A stretch of 64,000 nucleotides of DNA from Pisaster brevispinus (GCA_023634235.1 JAMKCF010000003.1:25328742-25392741); one strand, 5' to 3'; numbered from the stretch's first letter, positions 41,396 through 53,240 are shown. A program made the numbers and translations. Notes: generated from the sequence alone by a model not told the origin.

Positions 41396-41725
41396 TGGGG
41401 CAGACGGATAATTTCGGTGAAACTGTGCATTGATGATACAAACATGAATGGAATTTGGCACACGTTACATAGTATGAGAAAGTGTTGGTTATGTGTGAAT
41501 CGTCGGATGATGGCCCTATTATAGCAAAAATTTCTTTCTCGACCTAAAATGCAGACTGTGCGCCAAATTCCATGCATCATAAAAAGGCACAATCCCCCCA
41601 CAGCGTCAACGCTACGGTACGGTCATCCGGAGGTCGCAGGTTCAAATCTCCTTTCTGGTCAGTCTTCGTTCACCCCGAAATTGAATTACTTTTATTGAAC
41701 TAAACGGAGGGTGACGTGCACGTAA
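41396..41725 (+). mobile_element. Asn-like SINE split by a small inverted-repeat insertion
   Basis: The head GTAGCTCAGTTGCAGTGG at 41387 and the B-box side ATCCGGAGGTCGCAGGTTC at 41624 are separated by about 210 bp. Inside, AATGGAATTTGGCACACG and GTGCGCCAAATTCCATGC mirror each other. A further SINE scrap (GGAGCGGGACTTGAACCAAC) is at 41872. Confidence 0.65.
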
Positions 41726-43097
41726 TCATCGCGTTTCACTTCTCCGTGTTCTAACTGCTTTTTAGAAAATGCTCTCTTTGAGTGGGGGCGGGGACCATGC
41801 AATGCCACAAATCAAAACTCATGTCTGTTTTTTTTAATAATAATTGGGTTTGAAAAAAGAAAAATTTACTGGAGCGGGACTTGAACCAACGACATGACCC
41901 AAGCCATTTGGGACATTTCCAACTGAGGAATCGTCAAACCTTTAAGGCTTCCCTGCACCTCACGCGTGTTTGGTAAGTACCGCAACTCAGTGAAGTGGGT
42001 GCTGAGGGTCACCAACGGGTAAGGAAAAGAGAACTAAGAAGAGTAAGAAGCACTGTAACATTATACGCTTAAACATAGCATACGAAATCACGGTTTCGGC
42101 TTGAGCCGTGAGTGTATTCGAAAAGAGCCACCGTTAAAAAAGAAAAGAAAAAAAAAGTGTGTTCCCATATTCACGCTTTTCTGTAAAAAGTTTTACTCCC
42201 TGTGCTGTGCGGAGAATCAGTCAATGTTACACTTTGATTTTTCTGAATAGCGTTTTAAAGCCTAAAAATGATTAAAAAAAAAAAAAAAAAATGTCACCAC
42301 ACTCCTTGATTTTCTTTTTACAATTTTTACAATTTTATACTGTAACCTTAGCAAGCCAGAACAAATCGCAGGTAGTTACCTGATAGGATTGGACACCCGG
42401 TCAAAAATTTTGGAGTGAGAAAGTAACTGTAGTCGGTCAAGGAAATAAACAAATTGTTTTTAAAATCAAAAGAAAACAGGCCCCTAAAAAACACACGTCA
42501 TCATCGGAATTCGATATTTTGAGGACTGGCAAACATAAATAGCGCCCTCTATAAATTGTTAAATTCTCCTTACTAAAATTATTTTCTGCCAAAATGCCCG
42601 CCATTCCCTTTCGCAGCTTCTTCAAATCTGTGTAAGTCCGCAAATAAAGTTAAGCCAATTGTAAATAATAGTACAATGATTTAAACATTAATCCAGAAAT
42701 GTGTATAAGAATAATTTCAAAAGATAAGTTATTTTATGGAACTACGACAAAATTTACAAAGCGAAAATGAAAAAAAACCTGAAAGCTAGCCATATAATTT
42801 GATGAAGTGCATATGCGCGCATGTGTAGTCGAGTGTATCCATCCGCCATTGCCGTAAAGTTGGTTGCATGTACATGCGAATAGCCTGAATATTCAGGCCG
42901 AAATTGCTGACTTTTACGTCAATTTTTGCTCTGAAACGGGGCTGATCCTTCTGTTCCAGGACCACTGGGAGCAGCATTACATAACCCAGCCGCTATGAGC
43001 GTCTGATCTCCGTGACTGTCAGAGAAAACGGCTAAAACACTATATTTATCTGCTCCGTCAGCGCTGTGTGAGTGCAACGTACCGGTCTGTGGGAAAC
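41726..43097. other. intergenic, upstream of ataxin-2
   Basis: No repeat family recognised beyond the SINE scrap at 41850-41900. An A run of 18 lies near 42274. TATATTTATC at 43041, about 57 bp before the ataxin-2 ATG, is a weak TATA-like word. In-frame sequence upstream of the ATG is open back to a TGA at 42996 but has no other ATG in frame. Confidence 0.4.
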
Positions 43098-43147
43098 ATG
43101 CAAAACCACGGCAAAAGAGGTCGGATCAGGCCGAGCCCAAATCCAAG
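43098..43147 (+). CDS. ATXN2: ataxin-2, first coding exon
   Basis: ATG at 43098 opens MQNHGKRGRIRPSPNP and ends two bases into an Arg codon at an AAG|GTGAGA donor. The next exon at 47029 completes the codon. Basic, Arg/Pro-rich sequence before the Lsm domain is usual for invertebrate ataxin-2; there is no polyglutamine stretch as in the human protein. The start is the only in-frame ATG after the upstream stop at 42996. Confidence 0.75.
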
Positions 43148-44879
43148 GTGAGACCACTAAAAAAATGAGCCAAACATATTCCCCAAATTGTGACATGCGA
43201 AACACATCCCCACGAAGCTGCTCGACGTAACCTATCTCAGTGGTTAACCTCCGTGTTCAGTCTGTTTTTTTTAGTCGGTGTAAAAGAGAACGAATGGCCC
43301 ATTGGGATAAAATAAAAAAATCGTGTGAAGGCGTTTTGAGTGGTGCATGTCTCTCTCTACCGGTATTTCGGTGGATGGAACGTGTACGTGTTCGATGTGT
43401 GTTCATTTGTTTGGTTATAAGAGATTGAATGACATCCAACATGTCCACTGGCGCGGGTCATGTGTGGTACGAATAATGGCCGCTGCTGCTGCAAATGACT
43501 GAATGCGTCACATAGGAATTGGGCCATTTTCTTTGAAGGATAGTGTGTTATTTTGGGCATCCTGGTTGGATCATGAATGATTTAAATGATTAATATATCA
43601 TATGCTAACCAGTTGATGGCTCTCAAGTTTGTACCTCCAGTCCATGTTTTTTGTTTAACTGATGATTTTTGACCGGGAAATGGGGATGTTTGTTTTATAG
43701 GGGGGTCCAAAAACATTATTGTCACTACCTTATTTCATGTGTTTCAAACCAATGTATTATCTGCAAACCAATGAGATTGACTGTTGCTAGCTTGGTGTTT
43801 AAAAATGTCCCCTTGTTGTGGGAGTTTGCCAAGTTCCCTTGTGAGTTGATGGGAAAATCATCTAAACCAACATAGTTTACAATACTACACTCCCTACAGG
43901 CAAAAGTTACATTTACAAGATAAATATGAATAAAAAGAAAAGAGGAAAACAATTTCATATTAATAATTAGAACCTCAGATAAAATGCAAATGTAACGTTA
44001 CTTGTTAGAAAAGAGGCTAGCTTAGAGAGGAGGAATTTTTTGTTTTTCTTGTAAACGAGAAGGTTCAAACTTCAATAATGTGTGGCTATGCTTGAGAGAT
44101 CCTGTAACTGTGCATATATTATTATTATTAATGTAAGTGGATTCCGCAGCTCTGCTCATAAACCGTGACTAATTATAAAAGTAATGTACGTTAGTTTTCA
44201 GTACTCAACTGACAATATGTTGTTAGATCATGTTTAGACTAGCGTGATGTCAGCCATACTGCATTACATCCAGGGATGTAGTGTGAACATTCTTTTGACG
44301 GTGGGAGAGTGTGTTGAGCAAATTCGCTGACTGGGGGGTTGGGTGTAGAAGACAGTGTGCGGACCGACCGACTACTACTAATATTATTCTCCACTGTTTC
44401 AAGGCGGACTCGTGCGCTCAGCATGTAGCCTCACTGTATTCAATGTCAAAAGCAACAAAAATGACTACACTTCGGTGAAAAAATATTGTGTTTTTTTTAG
44501 CCGGCAGAATGACTGTTTTTTTTTATCTGGATGTAAGGGTTCTGCTTTATTGTCATGCTTTATTTGCCAATTGGGCCTCAAAATGACGATCGAGAAAAAT
44601 TATTGGGGAGTGCCAGACCCCCCTCCCCCGCACCCCTGGTCGCTAAGCCCCAGGTTTACATTCATGATAGTTAAAGATGCATGGTACACTGCACACACAT
44701 GTGCTCAAATATCAGAATACATTTAACTGCCGTTTGTTGAATGCCAATGAATGCCAACGAGTTGAACAAGCAACTAAGAGAAGATCTGTCTCAAGTGTAG
44801 TTCGATGCTCAAGAGAAAATTGAAAGATATTATACTTCAGATTCGAAGTCAACATTTTTTCACCAAGATATATGAGGTA
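43148..44879. other. ataxin-2 intron 1, mostly unassigned
   Basis: No exon or shared repeat. ATTATTATTATTA at 44117 and ACTACTACTAATATTATT at 44370 are small simple repeats. Confidence 0.4.
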
Positions 44880-44998
44880 TTGTTATTCAATGGAAAAACA
44901 CAAGACCACCTGGCTTGTCATGTTATGAGTTAACTGGCCCTCGATGCTAAAAACACTGGTCTGGGGCCTGCGGTCCAGTGTTAATTTTTTGAGCCCTG
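44880..44998 (-). mobile_element. CAGGGCTCGAAATTAA-family fragment
   Basis: AACACTGGTCTGGGGCCTGC, GGTCCAGTGTTAATTTTT and GAGCCCTG are the complement of the left end of 26814-27185. Confidence 0.75.
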
Positions 44999-45659
44999 CC
45001 TACATATTTTTTTAATTCCACATACTACATGCATGCCTGGATGCATCGGGAAAAATACTTGCTCAAAAGGTATCCTCTTCAATATATTAACATTACAATT
45101 GGTATTACATTTATCCATAGCCCATTGTTACCATTGTGCAGTAAGCAACTGCCTTTACTAGGGACTGTCTTTCACTAGAATGAGCTGTTAGATTAGACTG
45201 CCAAACAAACTGTATTATATTTCTTTAGTTCCTGCATTTTACTTGTTTGCCTAAACTCCAGAAGGATATATAGCAATTATGTGTACAAATTTACCAAACT
45301 AAGGATTAGGACTGCGACGAGTAGACTATTTTGTGTACATGGGATCTAGCGTACCACCCTAATCAGAGACCGACAGGTTGGGTGGTGAGTTACAAAGTGG
45401 TGTTGGATTTTGTGAGAATGAGGAAGGATCCTATTAGATCACACTATGGAGCTACATTGTAGGGTTGGGCCAATGTCAGAATAATAATTATAATAATAAT
45501 AATTTATTCTTCATATACATGTAGCGTTTTACATAAAATCTCAAACTGCTGTACAGGAAATCACAACAATAAGGTTTTGGCGAAATTCAAACCTCGCCAT
45601 CACATTTCAGCACATCAAAAACACTCTGTTTTCATATCTCAGTGGTACTCAGGTACTAG
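44999..45659. other. intronic DNA with a SINE/LINE-like tail
   Basis: AATAATAATAATTTATTC followed by GTAGCGTTTTACA at 45480-45535 resembles the complement of a retroelement tail. No body attached. Confidence 0.4.
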
Positions 45660-45835
45660 TAGTATAAGGCAAAAAACTTGCTCAGCATGTGTATTTGCGT
45701 AGCAAAAATAAGCAGGGTACCAATTACCAGCAATGGACATCACACAGCAATTTGGCTGGTAACCTGTTTCTGCTAAGCAAGATTTTTCTGTGCTCGGCAA
45801 ACTTTGTGTACTGAAAAGCTTTGAAATGGGAGACT
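45660..45835 (+). repeat. GGGCCCAATTTCAT-family MITE, diverged
   Basis: GTGTATTTGCGTAGCAAAAA, AGCAGGGTACCAATTACCAG, CAATTTGGCTGGTAACCTG, GCTAAGCAAGATTTTTCTG; the ends are eroded. Confidence 0.65.
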
Positions 45836-45980
45836 TAAACAATCTCAGTGGCAGCAGACATGTTTCGTTAGTAAATTGTAATTGGTTACTTAGTACTAAG
45901 CATGGGCATATTTCCAAGAACAATAAATTTACTTGATAAGTACGCTGCCATCAAGTGTCCGCCAAATTTGCCAATACACC

Positions 45981-46477
45981 CTTCCCATGAAAAAGGTAAA
46001 TTGCACTTTGCACGTGCGCACTCTTGTTAGTTGGCAAAATGATGGAACATAGCACCACTTTAGTATGGGGCTGATGGTGGCATGGTGCATGCATGTTTCT
46101 GCGTCTGCCTTGAATGCAAAACTCTATGGCGTTTGCCAACCAATAGTTTCAGGGTCCTCCCCAGGTTTTTTTTTCAAAACTGTGGTGTGGGGCATTCTGG
46201 ACCAGATTTGTTTTATGTTTGGCCGAAGCACGCTAAATTGAAACAACATTTGCGGAATGTTTTCTATTTGGTGTTTATTTTGGTTTTAAAATCTCTACTG
46301 TGCAATCTGGAGCAATCTTAATGATTTCCTCTTTATTTTTTTGAAAAAAATAAAAAATAAAAATTTGTATCAACCGAAATTTGCGTGTGTTGGCCCGATA
46401 CGCTAGCTTGTACATGGGGAGAACCCTGAGTGTTTGTACGCATGCATAAATGCAATTTGCATATTTCATGGGGAAGG
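45981..46477 (-). mobile_element. CTTCCCATGAAATATG-family MITE, split
   Basis: CTTCCCATGAAAAAGG at the left and GCATATTTCATGGGGAAGG at the right. The interior (CATCAGCCCCATAC complement; GTTTGCCAACCAATAG) matches 23446-23656 once 46150-46429 is removed. Confidence 0.75.
46150..46429 (+). mobile_element. CAGGGTTCTCCCC-family MITE nested in the element above
   Basis: CAGGGTCCTCCCCAGGTTTT to GGGGAGAACCCTG, 280 bp, both ends intact. The interior has TTTGGCCGAAGCACGC and GATACGCTAGCTTGTAC. Confidence 0.8.
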
Positions 46478-46522
46478 CTTATATCGGCCCTGGACTGGAT
46501 AATGGAGTTGAAGCCACATCTG

Positions 46523-46710
46523 GGCCCAATATCGTAGAGCTGCTTAAGCAGAAAACCAGTGCTTAAAAGCTTTGTGTTAAGCAAAACAAGCAGGGTACCG
46601 TCACAGAATGTACAAGTGACTTACTGGTTTGACTGGTAACCATATTCTGGTAGGCATAATTTTGTTGTGCTTAGCTACTTTGTATGCTGTAAAGCAGCTC
46701 TGTGAAAATG
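46523..46710 (+). repeat. GGGCCCAATTTCAT-family MITE
   Basis: GGGCCCAATATCGTAGAGCT, TTAAGCAGAAAACCAGTGC, GGGTACCGTCACAGAATGT, TTTGACTGGTAACCATATTC, AAAGCAGCTCTGTGAAAATG. Confidence 0.8.
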
Positions 46711-47028
46711 TGCCTAGGCCATATTTGTGATTTAGGCCTCCTAAGAAATAAACGGACTTCATTATTTCTTAAACTTTGTGTTGCATTTGGATAGTAAAAT
46801 CAATCCACCAACTAAAGCCCTACATGTACCACTATCGACCAATTACAGCCAATGACATTGTAAGCTCAAAGGGGCGGGGCTAATAAGATTGGTGTATAAC
46901 ACTTAAACATATGATGTGCGGCTTAAAATGGAATTTATCATTTAAGTTTTTAAATTATAAAATGGACTGCAACTGTTGTTTTGGTGAAAGGTAATAACAT
47001 AGTGTTTTTTCTTTTCATTTTGTTACAG

Positions 47029-47080
47029 GGTGGGGCGAATGGGTGGTCGAGGGCCTCCACCTAGTCAGCAGCCACGAGAG
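47029..47080 (+). CDS. ATXN2: ataxin-2, coding exon 2
   Basis: A 52-bp exon after TTGTTACAG and before GTAAGA. One base completes the exon-1 codon; then VGRMGGRGPPPSQQPRE, ending in phase 0. Gly/Arg/Pro/Gln-rich linker sequence just before the Lsm domain. The assignment rests on splice phase and position more than on the sequence itself. Confidence 0.75.
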
Positions 47081-47344
47081 GTAAGACTGGCAACATGTTT
47101 GTGTAACGTTCTTGTTTTATGCCCATTATGTTATTTCGGATGAGTGGCTATGCCATGAGTGTTCGCTTCAGACTGCCATTCTTCAATAATTGTTGGTTCC
47201 TTACCAATTAGTGTTAGGTGTCCCCGAATGGGTGTATGTGGTCACATCCGCCCGCGTCCCCCCCCCCCCCCCCCCAAAAAAAGGTCAACATTCAGTACCA
47301 GATTTCTCCTGACTTAAGACTGCACAACTAAGCATGGGTGTTGG

Positions 47345-47590
47345 CCTGTAACGTTCTTGGGAGTCTCAACTGGGAGACGGGGTTGCAGTAGATTTTTTTC
47401 CTGCCTTCCATCTCCGTGGACCCCGGTTCAAATCCCACCTTGGACTGGCGCCGAGCATGTTGATTGGGTTTTTCCGACACAGATTGCGTGGGTTTTTTCC
47501 TGTGGTGGGTTTTCCCTGTGGTGGGTTTTCCCTTCACAATCTGAAACTAAGCGTTTCCTCATCGTCTGCAATTCATCCTGTTATTGGCGT
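47345..47590 (+). mobile_element. tRNA-like SINE, GGTTTTCAGTCCC family
   Basis: CTGCCTTCCATCTCCGTGG, CCCGGTTCAAATCCCACC (B box), TTGATTGGGTTTTTCCGAC and GATTGCGTGGGTTTTTTCC match the complement of 20440-20640. TGTGGTGGGTTTTCCC is tandemly doubled at 47502-47533. A 16 to 18-base C run precedes it at 47261. Confidence 0.7.
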
Positions 47591-47624
47591 CGGGGCTGAT
47601 GGATGGTGTAATCAAATATATTGA

Positions 47625-48065
47625 CAAAACAGGGAGACCACCAACATTAAGGCTAGATACATGGTAGCTTAGTTGGTGGAGCGCTGGCATGTTAATCTGT
47701 AGGTCGCAGGTTCAAGTCCTGCTCTATGTAGTCAATTTTTTCTTTGTTAAACCCCAAAGTATTTCAAATTGACCCAGTCAATTTCCGTTGTGGTTTTACT
47801 TGGTATTTGAAATAAAAAAGTCGCACCCCCATAAGATGATCCCTCTGCTGCCTTCTCCCAGGCTGTATTGTAAACTTAGGTGTGATCCCCGGCTATACGG
47901 CAGTTTACTGGTTGATTGGCTTCAGACTGGCACCCCCGAACAAATATATTGACAACATTAGGGCTAGATAGCGCAGTTGGTGGAGCGCCGGGATGTTAAT
48001 CCAGAGGTTGCAGGTTCAAGTCCCGCTCAAGTCAATTTGTCTCTGTTCAACCCTGAAGTAAAACC
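47625..48065 (+). mobile_element. Asn-like SINEs in tandem
   Basis: Unit 1 has the head GTAGCTTAGTTGGTGGAGCG at about 47666, B box GGTTCAAGTCC, then the tail ATCCCTCTGCTGCCTTCTCC. Unit 2 starts with ATAGCGCAGTTGGTGGAGCG at 47970 and AGGTTGCAGGTTCAAGTCCC. Both heads are preceded by ATATTGACAA / ACATTAGGGCTAGAT-type words, so unit length is about 310 bp. Confidence 0.85.
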
Positions 48066-48109
48066 AACATATAGAAAAATTACAATAAAATCAGCTGCTT
48101 TGAGACTTA

Positions 48110-48560
48110 ACAGGGTTTGCCCTTAACTTTTTTAAAACTAGACAGCAGGACCAGTTAGCTTGATTTTATAACTGGTCCGCCACATTTTATACAACTTTTC
48201 ATACCAATCCAAACAGTGTCGTGAATTTTGAACGTCGCTGTTTCAGTGCAATGAATCGCGAAGTCAAGTTAACTGCAATTGCACTGATAGCCATGCTTTA
48301 TTATGTTTAGACAGTCATTGTGTTCGTTCGGAGTATAATGTTTACTGTTTGATGGCGTACAAAGTAACAAAATTAAATTAATAAAACTGCAGCTTTTGTG
48401 CCTCTTCAGATAAAAAAAAAAAAATGAGATGAAACATGTAGGAGTTCTATTGTATCATGCGGGTATTTTTGACTGGCCAGCCGGATCACTTGGCAAGGTG
48501 TTTCAGCTGGTCCACCGCCGCTTCCAATGGGCATTTGGCCAGCGGACCACCGCTTAAGTC
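48110..48560 (-). mobile_element. hAT-like MITE with extra internal DNA
   Basis: CAGGGTTTGCCCTTAACTTT at the left and ATTTGGCCAGCGGACCACC at the right. The middle about 260 bp (48190-48450) is foreign to the family. Confidence 0.6.
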
Positions 48561-49118
48561 GAAGGTGCCCAAATGAGGCCTAGACGCGAATAGCTGGATG
48601 ATTCTCGGAGCAAAACGAACAGCTTGGTAGGAGGCAGAGCAAGTTTTAATTTCATGAGTTTGTTTTCATCCGTATCAGGGTTGTAGGCTAGACCAGTTTT
48701 TTTATTGGTGGGCTCTAAATCAAAATTTGTTCTATGTCGACCAAGGGCGAGTGGATTGAGTGAAGTGCAGCGATTCAATGGCCAGGGTCCGAGAAGGGGG
48801 GGAGGGGTGGGGAGGCTACAAGGGCCTCTGAAGGTCTAGGTGCTTAGGAACTGTTGGCTTTTTGTGGAGTAAAAACCAGTATTCTGAAGCACTATTTAGC
48901 AGGGTTCTGCCCAGGATTTGTTTAGTGGTAGACCCCCCCCCCCCCCAAAAAAAAAAACAGCCAGGAAGGGGGCAGGGCGAGGTAGAGACAGTGAAAAACA
49001 GGATCAAAGGTCACTCATATCTATAAGATGAGGTCACAGCTGTGACAATACCTAGCCTACCAGTAATTTGATGCAAAATATATAAATAGAGGAACTACAG
49101 GATGTTAGACAGGATAAG
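48561..49118. other. intronic DNA, low-complexity pieces
   Basis: A fragment AGGGTTCTGCCCAGGATTTG at 48901 is the start of a CAGGGTTCTCCCC MITE. C and A runs at 48934-48957. Confidence 0.45.
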
Positions 49119-49463
49119 CAGGCATGCAACTCTTCCGCGTTTCCGCGGATTTCCGCGTTTTTTAAAATGATCAGCACTAAAATAAAAAAAAATAGAAAAA
49201 AAAAAAAAAAAAAAATTTTTTTTTTGGCGATTTTTTTTTTTAAAAGCCTTATATATGCTTGGCAACAACAATGTACAACCACAATAATGTGAAATAAGCC
49301 TAGTACATGCTAAGAATGCACCTAAGAGCATAATAAACCTCAACATTTTCTAGGGTACCATTGTGGATCTCATGTCCCTTGGCGTTTTGGCTGCCTCGCT
49401 CCGCGCTTGCGTTGTGCCTTTGAAAATTTCCTCTTTTTTTTTCATCGGGCAGTTGCATGCCTG
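49119..49463. mobile_element. 345-bp CAGGCATGCAACT element with CCGCG subterminal repeats
   Basis: CAGGCATGCAACTCTTCCGC at the left and GGGCAGTTGCATGCCTG at the right. TTCCGCG occurs three times in 30 bases just inside the left end. The middle is A and T runs. Confidence 0.75.
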
Positions 49464-49465
49464 AA

Positions 49466-50382
49466 TAAGCTTGGGCGGTTCTTGATTTCAGGGTCCACGG
49501 TATACCGTCGCCAAAATACCGCGGTTATCGGTATTACCGGGAACTTTTTTCGGATGGGGAAAAACCCCCAAAGAAGCACAACAAACAAACACCACGCATT
49601 GAATTGAGGCCAGACAATCATGGTTATTTAACAGCAGGTTAGCGCTGAGCTTGTCTTTATCTTTTATTAGGACAAATAGATTGACTTGTTTTCAACATAA
49701 AACTTATCAAAATAAGCTTAGTGTTCGTGCAGCAGCGGTAGGAAATTCTCATGGTTGATAACTTGATGAAAATACCGCGATCTATTTTCTGCGATCTATT
49801 TTCGTTTGCATGCTGCACGCGCTGTCGGTATCTTGTTGGTTTCCGCACAGCCACCTGTGCATTGCTAATGCATGTACTTGTTAACCAGCGCGCCACGATC
49901 CCGATCCGAACGTGTAACCAGGAAGTCGCGGAATGTCGGTGTTTATCAGAAGTTTGCCGCTTTTAACGCTCTTTGTCGCAACTTATACAAGCTGTCGGTA
50001 GAGGGCGCACTAAAAATGTAGCGCCCTCTTGAGGTGTTCGCTCACCCAAATGGCATTGCAAAACGTCGAACGTGCGTTTGCTTGTTGTGTTGCGATCGCC
50101 CGCTTACTTACAGAGATACGGCCGGGTGCCGCCGGGGGCAGGAAACTGCTAAAAACCGCAAACAATAAACAGTCTGCTCGGGATGGACAATTGGGCTTTG
50201 TATTCTCCTCATTTATGGCCTAACAGATAAGTTTTTTATTTTTAAATTTTTTTTTTTTTTCGGTATTGAAATTGAAAACCATACGGGACGGTATTTCGGT
50301 ATTTCTAAAACAGCTCACGGTATTTTCGGTATTGAACAAATACCGTGACTACTCGGTAATACCGTATAACCGTCCAAGCTTA
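49466..50382. mobile_element. 917-bp element, TAAGCTTGGGCGGTT ends, CGGTATT arrays
   Basis: TAAGCTTGGGCGGTT and AACCGTCCAAGCTTA match at 14 of 15 positions as an inverted pair. Inside each end are many CGGTATT / AATACCG words (49499-49540 and 50262-50365). The CpG-rich middle includes AGAGGGCGCAC / GCGCCCTCT mirrored at 50003-50029. No transposase frame is seen. The layout resembles hAT-type non-autonomous elements of fishes, from memory. Confidence 0.75.
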
Positions 50383-50735
50383 GACAGTAACAGTGCTTTG
50401 TGATATCATAGTGATCTATATACATGTCTTGCAGTTATTGTATTCAGATATGCTTAATCACCAGGTCGGTAAATTTTCGAACAACTTCAGCAAGAAGGAG
50501 GAAAAAAAGAAAGATACTGACTATAAATGAGGTCAATTTAACAACGTCTTAGGCAGAAAGTTAAAAACACGTAATAAACGTTTGGGCTGATCATTGAGGA
50601 GACTGACAGCCTATGGTGTACATGTACATATTCTACACCTTGAAAATTCAAAAAGTGTGTACTTGAGATGAAATGCCACAGGTTGGCCTGTTGTCTAAGT
50701 GCATCTGTGATGTTAGTCGTCTCAATAATTTTAAT
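50383..50735. other. intronic DNA, nothing recognised
   Basis: No exon or shared repeat. Confidence 0.4.
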
Positions 50736-50977
50736 CAGGGTTCTCCCCATGTTCAAGCTAGTGTCAATACACGCAAATTTCGGCCCCAATTTTATTTTTT
50801 TTTAATCGGGAGAAAACCATAAAGAATGCTCCAGATTGCACAGTAGAGCTTTTAAAACCAAGATAAACACCCAAGTACAAAACATTCCGAAGATGTTGTT
50901 TAAATTTAGCGTGCTTTGGCCAAACATCCACAAATTTTGGTCCACCACAGTTTTGAAAAAACCTGGGAAGAACCCTG
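50736..50977 (-). mobile_element. CAGGGTTCTCCCC-family MITE
   Basis: CAGGGTTCTCCCCATGTTCA to TGGGAAGAACCCTG. On the complement: TTTGGCCAAAGCACGC, GGTTTTAAAAGCTCTACTG, GCAATCTGGAGCATTC. Confidence 0.8.
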
Positions 50978-51059
50978 TTAATGTAAAGACACAGATTGAT
51001 CGAGCATTTAAACTTCGATGTATTTCAACTGTTTCGATGTATTCCGCCGGCCAATCATT

Positions 51060-51240
51060 GTAAAAAACAGTCAGGACCAGTCAAATTCTCACCAAGTGGG
51101 GCAGCTGGCTAGCTCAGTCTTTAAAAGCATCCCTATTTTGTAATGAAATATGGAGTAGCGAAAAAGCTGGCGGACTTGTGACAAGACAAGCTTACTCAGC
51201 CAGCTGGCTGGTCACCGAAAAAAACTTAACCCTGTAAATA
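51060..51240 (+). mobile_element. hAT-like MITE, partial
   Basis: GGACCAGTCAAATTCTCACC, CAGCTGGCTAGCTCAGTC, GCGAAAAAGCTGGCGGACT, GACAAGCTTACTCAGCC, AACTTAACCCTG follow the family order. Confidence 0.7.
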
Positions 51241-52984
51241 TCTTGTACGTGGTCGTTATTGTTCAACTACATGCAGGTCAATGGCCTACCTGCCGTTTTT
51301 TGATTTATTTTGTACTACCCATGACAGTAGTCATGGTAGTGGCATTACATACAAATAGCTACTAGGCTGTTAAAAGGATTGAGTTTTTAATCCTTGGGAC
51401 TTTCTATGTCGTGACATATGATGCACACACTCTGTTGGCGATCATATTTCAAAAGAGTAGCACATCTAATTACCGATAGACCATTTTGACTCTTCATTTC
51501 AATTGACTGGTACATGTTGTCTGTATGCAATGTGAGACTAGAATCGCCTGCAATCGGTAATTGGTGTAGACAGTCCACAGTGTCAGTGAAGTCGTTTGAG
51601 AGGGCCAGGCCTACAACTCGGGACTATTTCTGCGACATGAGCATTTTATACTAGTTAACCCTCCGACTGTCTGACCGTTTAATATCATCTACCAGAGTTC
51701 TCTTCATGCACGAGGTAGCGGTGCAATAAGAGTACTTATATTCTACATTTAAACCATGTAACCCCTGTTTACAAAGAGTGCGACTTTGTACATTCCAGGG
51801 CCTTTCTGGCAGGCGAGGCACTACACTCCTCATATGGGAAATTTCACAGTTAGTGTCATAATTACCATGGAATTCAAGAGTTATACAAAGTAACGGCTGA
51901 ACAAGTTTTGGGATGTAATGGGGCAAGGGCACCAAGGCCTTTTTTTTCATTTGAGGAAATTATAAACATCTATTGGAACATTTCAAGGGGCAACAAGGCG
52001 ATGGCCGGGGGCAACTGAGGCAATTGTCTCTGTTGGCCCCCCATGAAGCATCAGGCCTTCTGGTACTTGTCTTTACACATGTACATTTATGTGTATGCAC
52101 TTTACTATTATGAGGTTAAGCAATTTGTTTATTTTTTGTGTGGAATGCAATTCAGCCACTTTATTCCACGGAAAAATAACGTGGCTCTCTGAGTGGAAAC
52201 CCTCGTCCACGCCTCGTTCGTGCTGCTTGTACAGTTGAAATGATTCAATTTAGCTCGATAATTGAGTGAACTTGATGTGGCACAGGCTTACTCGGAAAAA
52301 CTGTAGACAATGGTTGGAAATTTCAATTTAAACCGGGTGGCGTATTCGACCTGCGACTAATGGATCTTATAGGCAATGACAAAACATCTATCATTCCATT
52401 AGGAATCATGTCATTTGTTTTTTTGTTCTATAGTTTGTTTTTTTGGAGCATCTCCTGTCGAGGGGAAATGAAATAAATCTTATTTCAGAATCTACGGAGG
52501 AAACGCAAATACTGAATTACTGGAAAATGTAGCAGACATGCATTTTTTTAAATTAATTTTTTTTTTATATTGGGGGGGGGTGGGGAGGCGGAGGGGAAGG
52601 ATGGAGTTGGAGTTTCGAATATGAACATTATTTTAGTTATGTACATATTGATACAGACACAAAACTGTTTCTTTGGGTTGGGGGGTTCTTAAAAAATAGT
52701 TATTTCTGTGCGACCTTAAAATGTTCACAACTTTGGACGATCCCTAATTCATTCATTGCGCTGTTATGAATCACAAAGACTTGACAAGAACACGGATAAA
52801 TAAACACGTCTTATAAAGATGATCTACGTTAGTCTGGCAATTTTCAATAAATGCATTTGATTTTCTGCTGCAATGGAGGGCTGGACTAAATTTCCTTCCA
52901 GCCTCACTTTGGCAGCATTGATTTGAAGGAGAGATGTCCCCACCATGAGGAAGTTCCACGCGCTGCATCGTGCGGGCATTGCAG
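51241..52984. other. intronic DNA, mostly unassigned
   Basis: 51965-52070 carries the GGAACATTTCAAGGGGCAAC .. GAAGCATCAGGCCTT repeat. G-rich run at 52572-52600. No exon seen. Confidence 0.4.
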
Positions 52985-53240
52985 CGTTCTTCCTTAACAG
53001 TGATCCGCTGGCCAAATGCTACTAAAAAACACCTGAGGACAAGTCAAAGTTCTCCCCAAGTGGTCTGGCTGGCTTGTTCAGTGTTAAAAAAAAGCATCCT
53101 GCAGGCCTCGAACTTCCATGTTCAAAAGGGCACGGCAATAATTGCCGTGCTTTTTCTAGAATTTGAAGGGCATCGCAGCAATTTTGTAAGTATACAAAAA
53201 AGGGTACCACAGCATTGTTTTAAAATTTGAGGGGCATTTA
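52985..53240 (+). repeat. hAT-like MITE fragment followed by a CAGGCCT-type repeat
   Basis: GCGTTCTTCCTTAACAGTG .. AGCATCCTG is the left half of the 26400 family. GCAGGCCTCGAACTTCCATG .. GCACGGCAATAATTGCCGTG (a perfect 9-bp-arm hairpin) follows. Confidence 0.6.
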
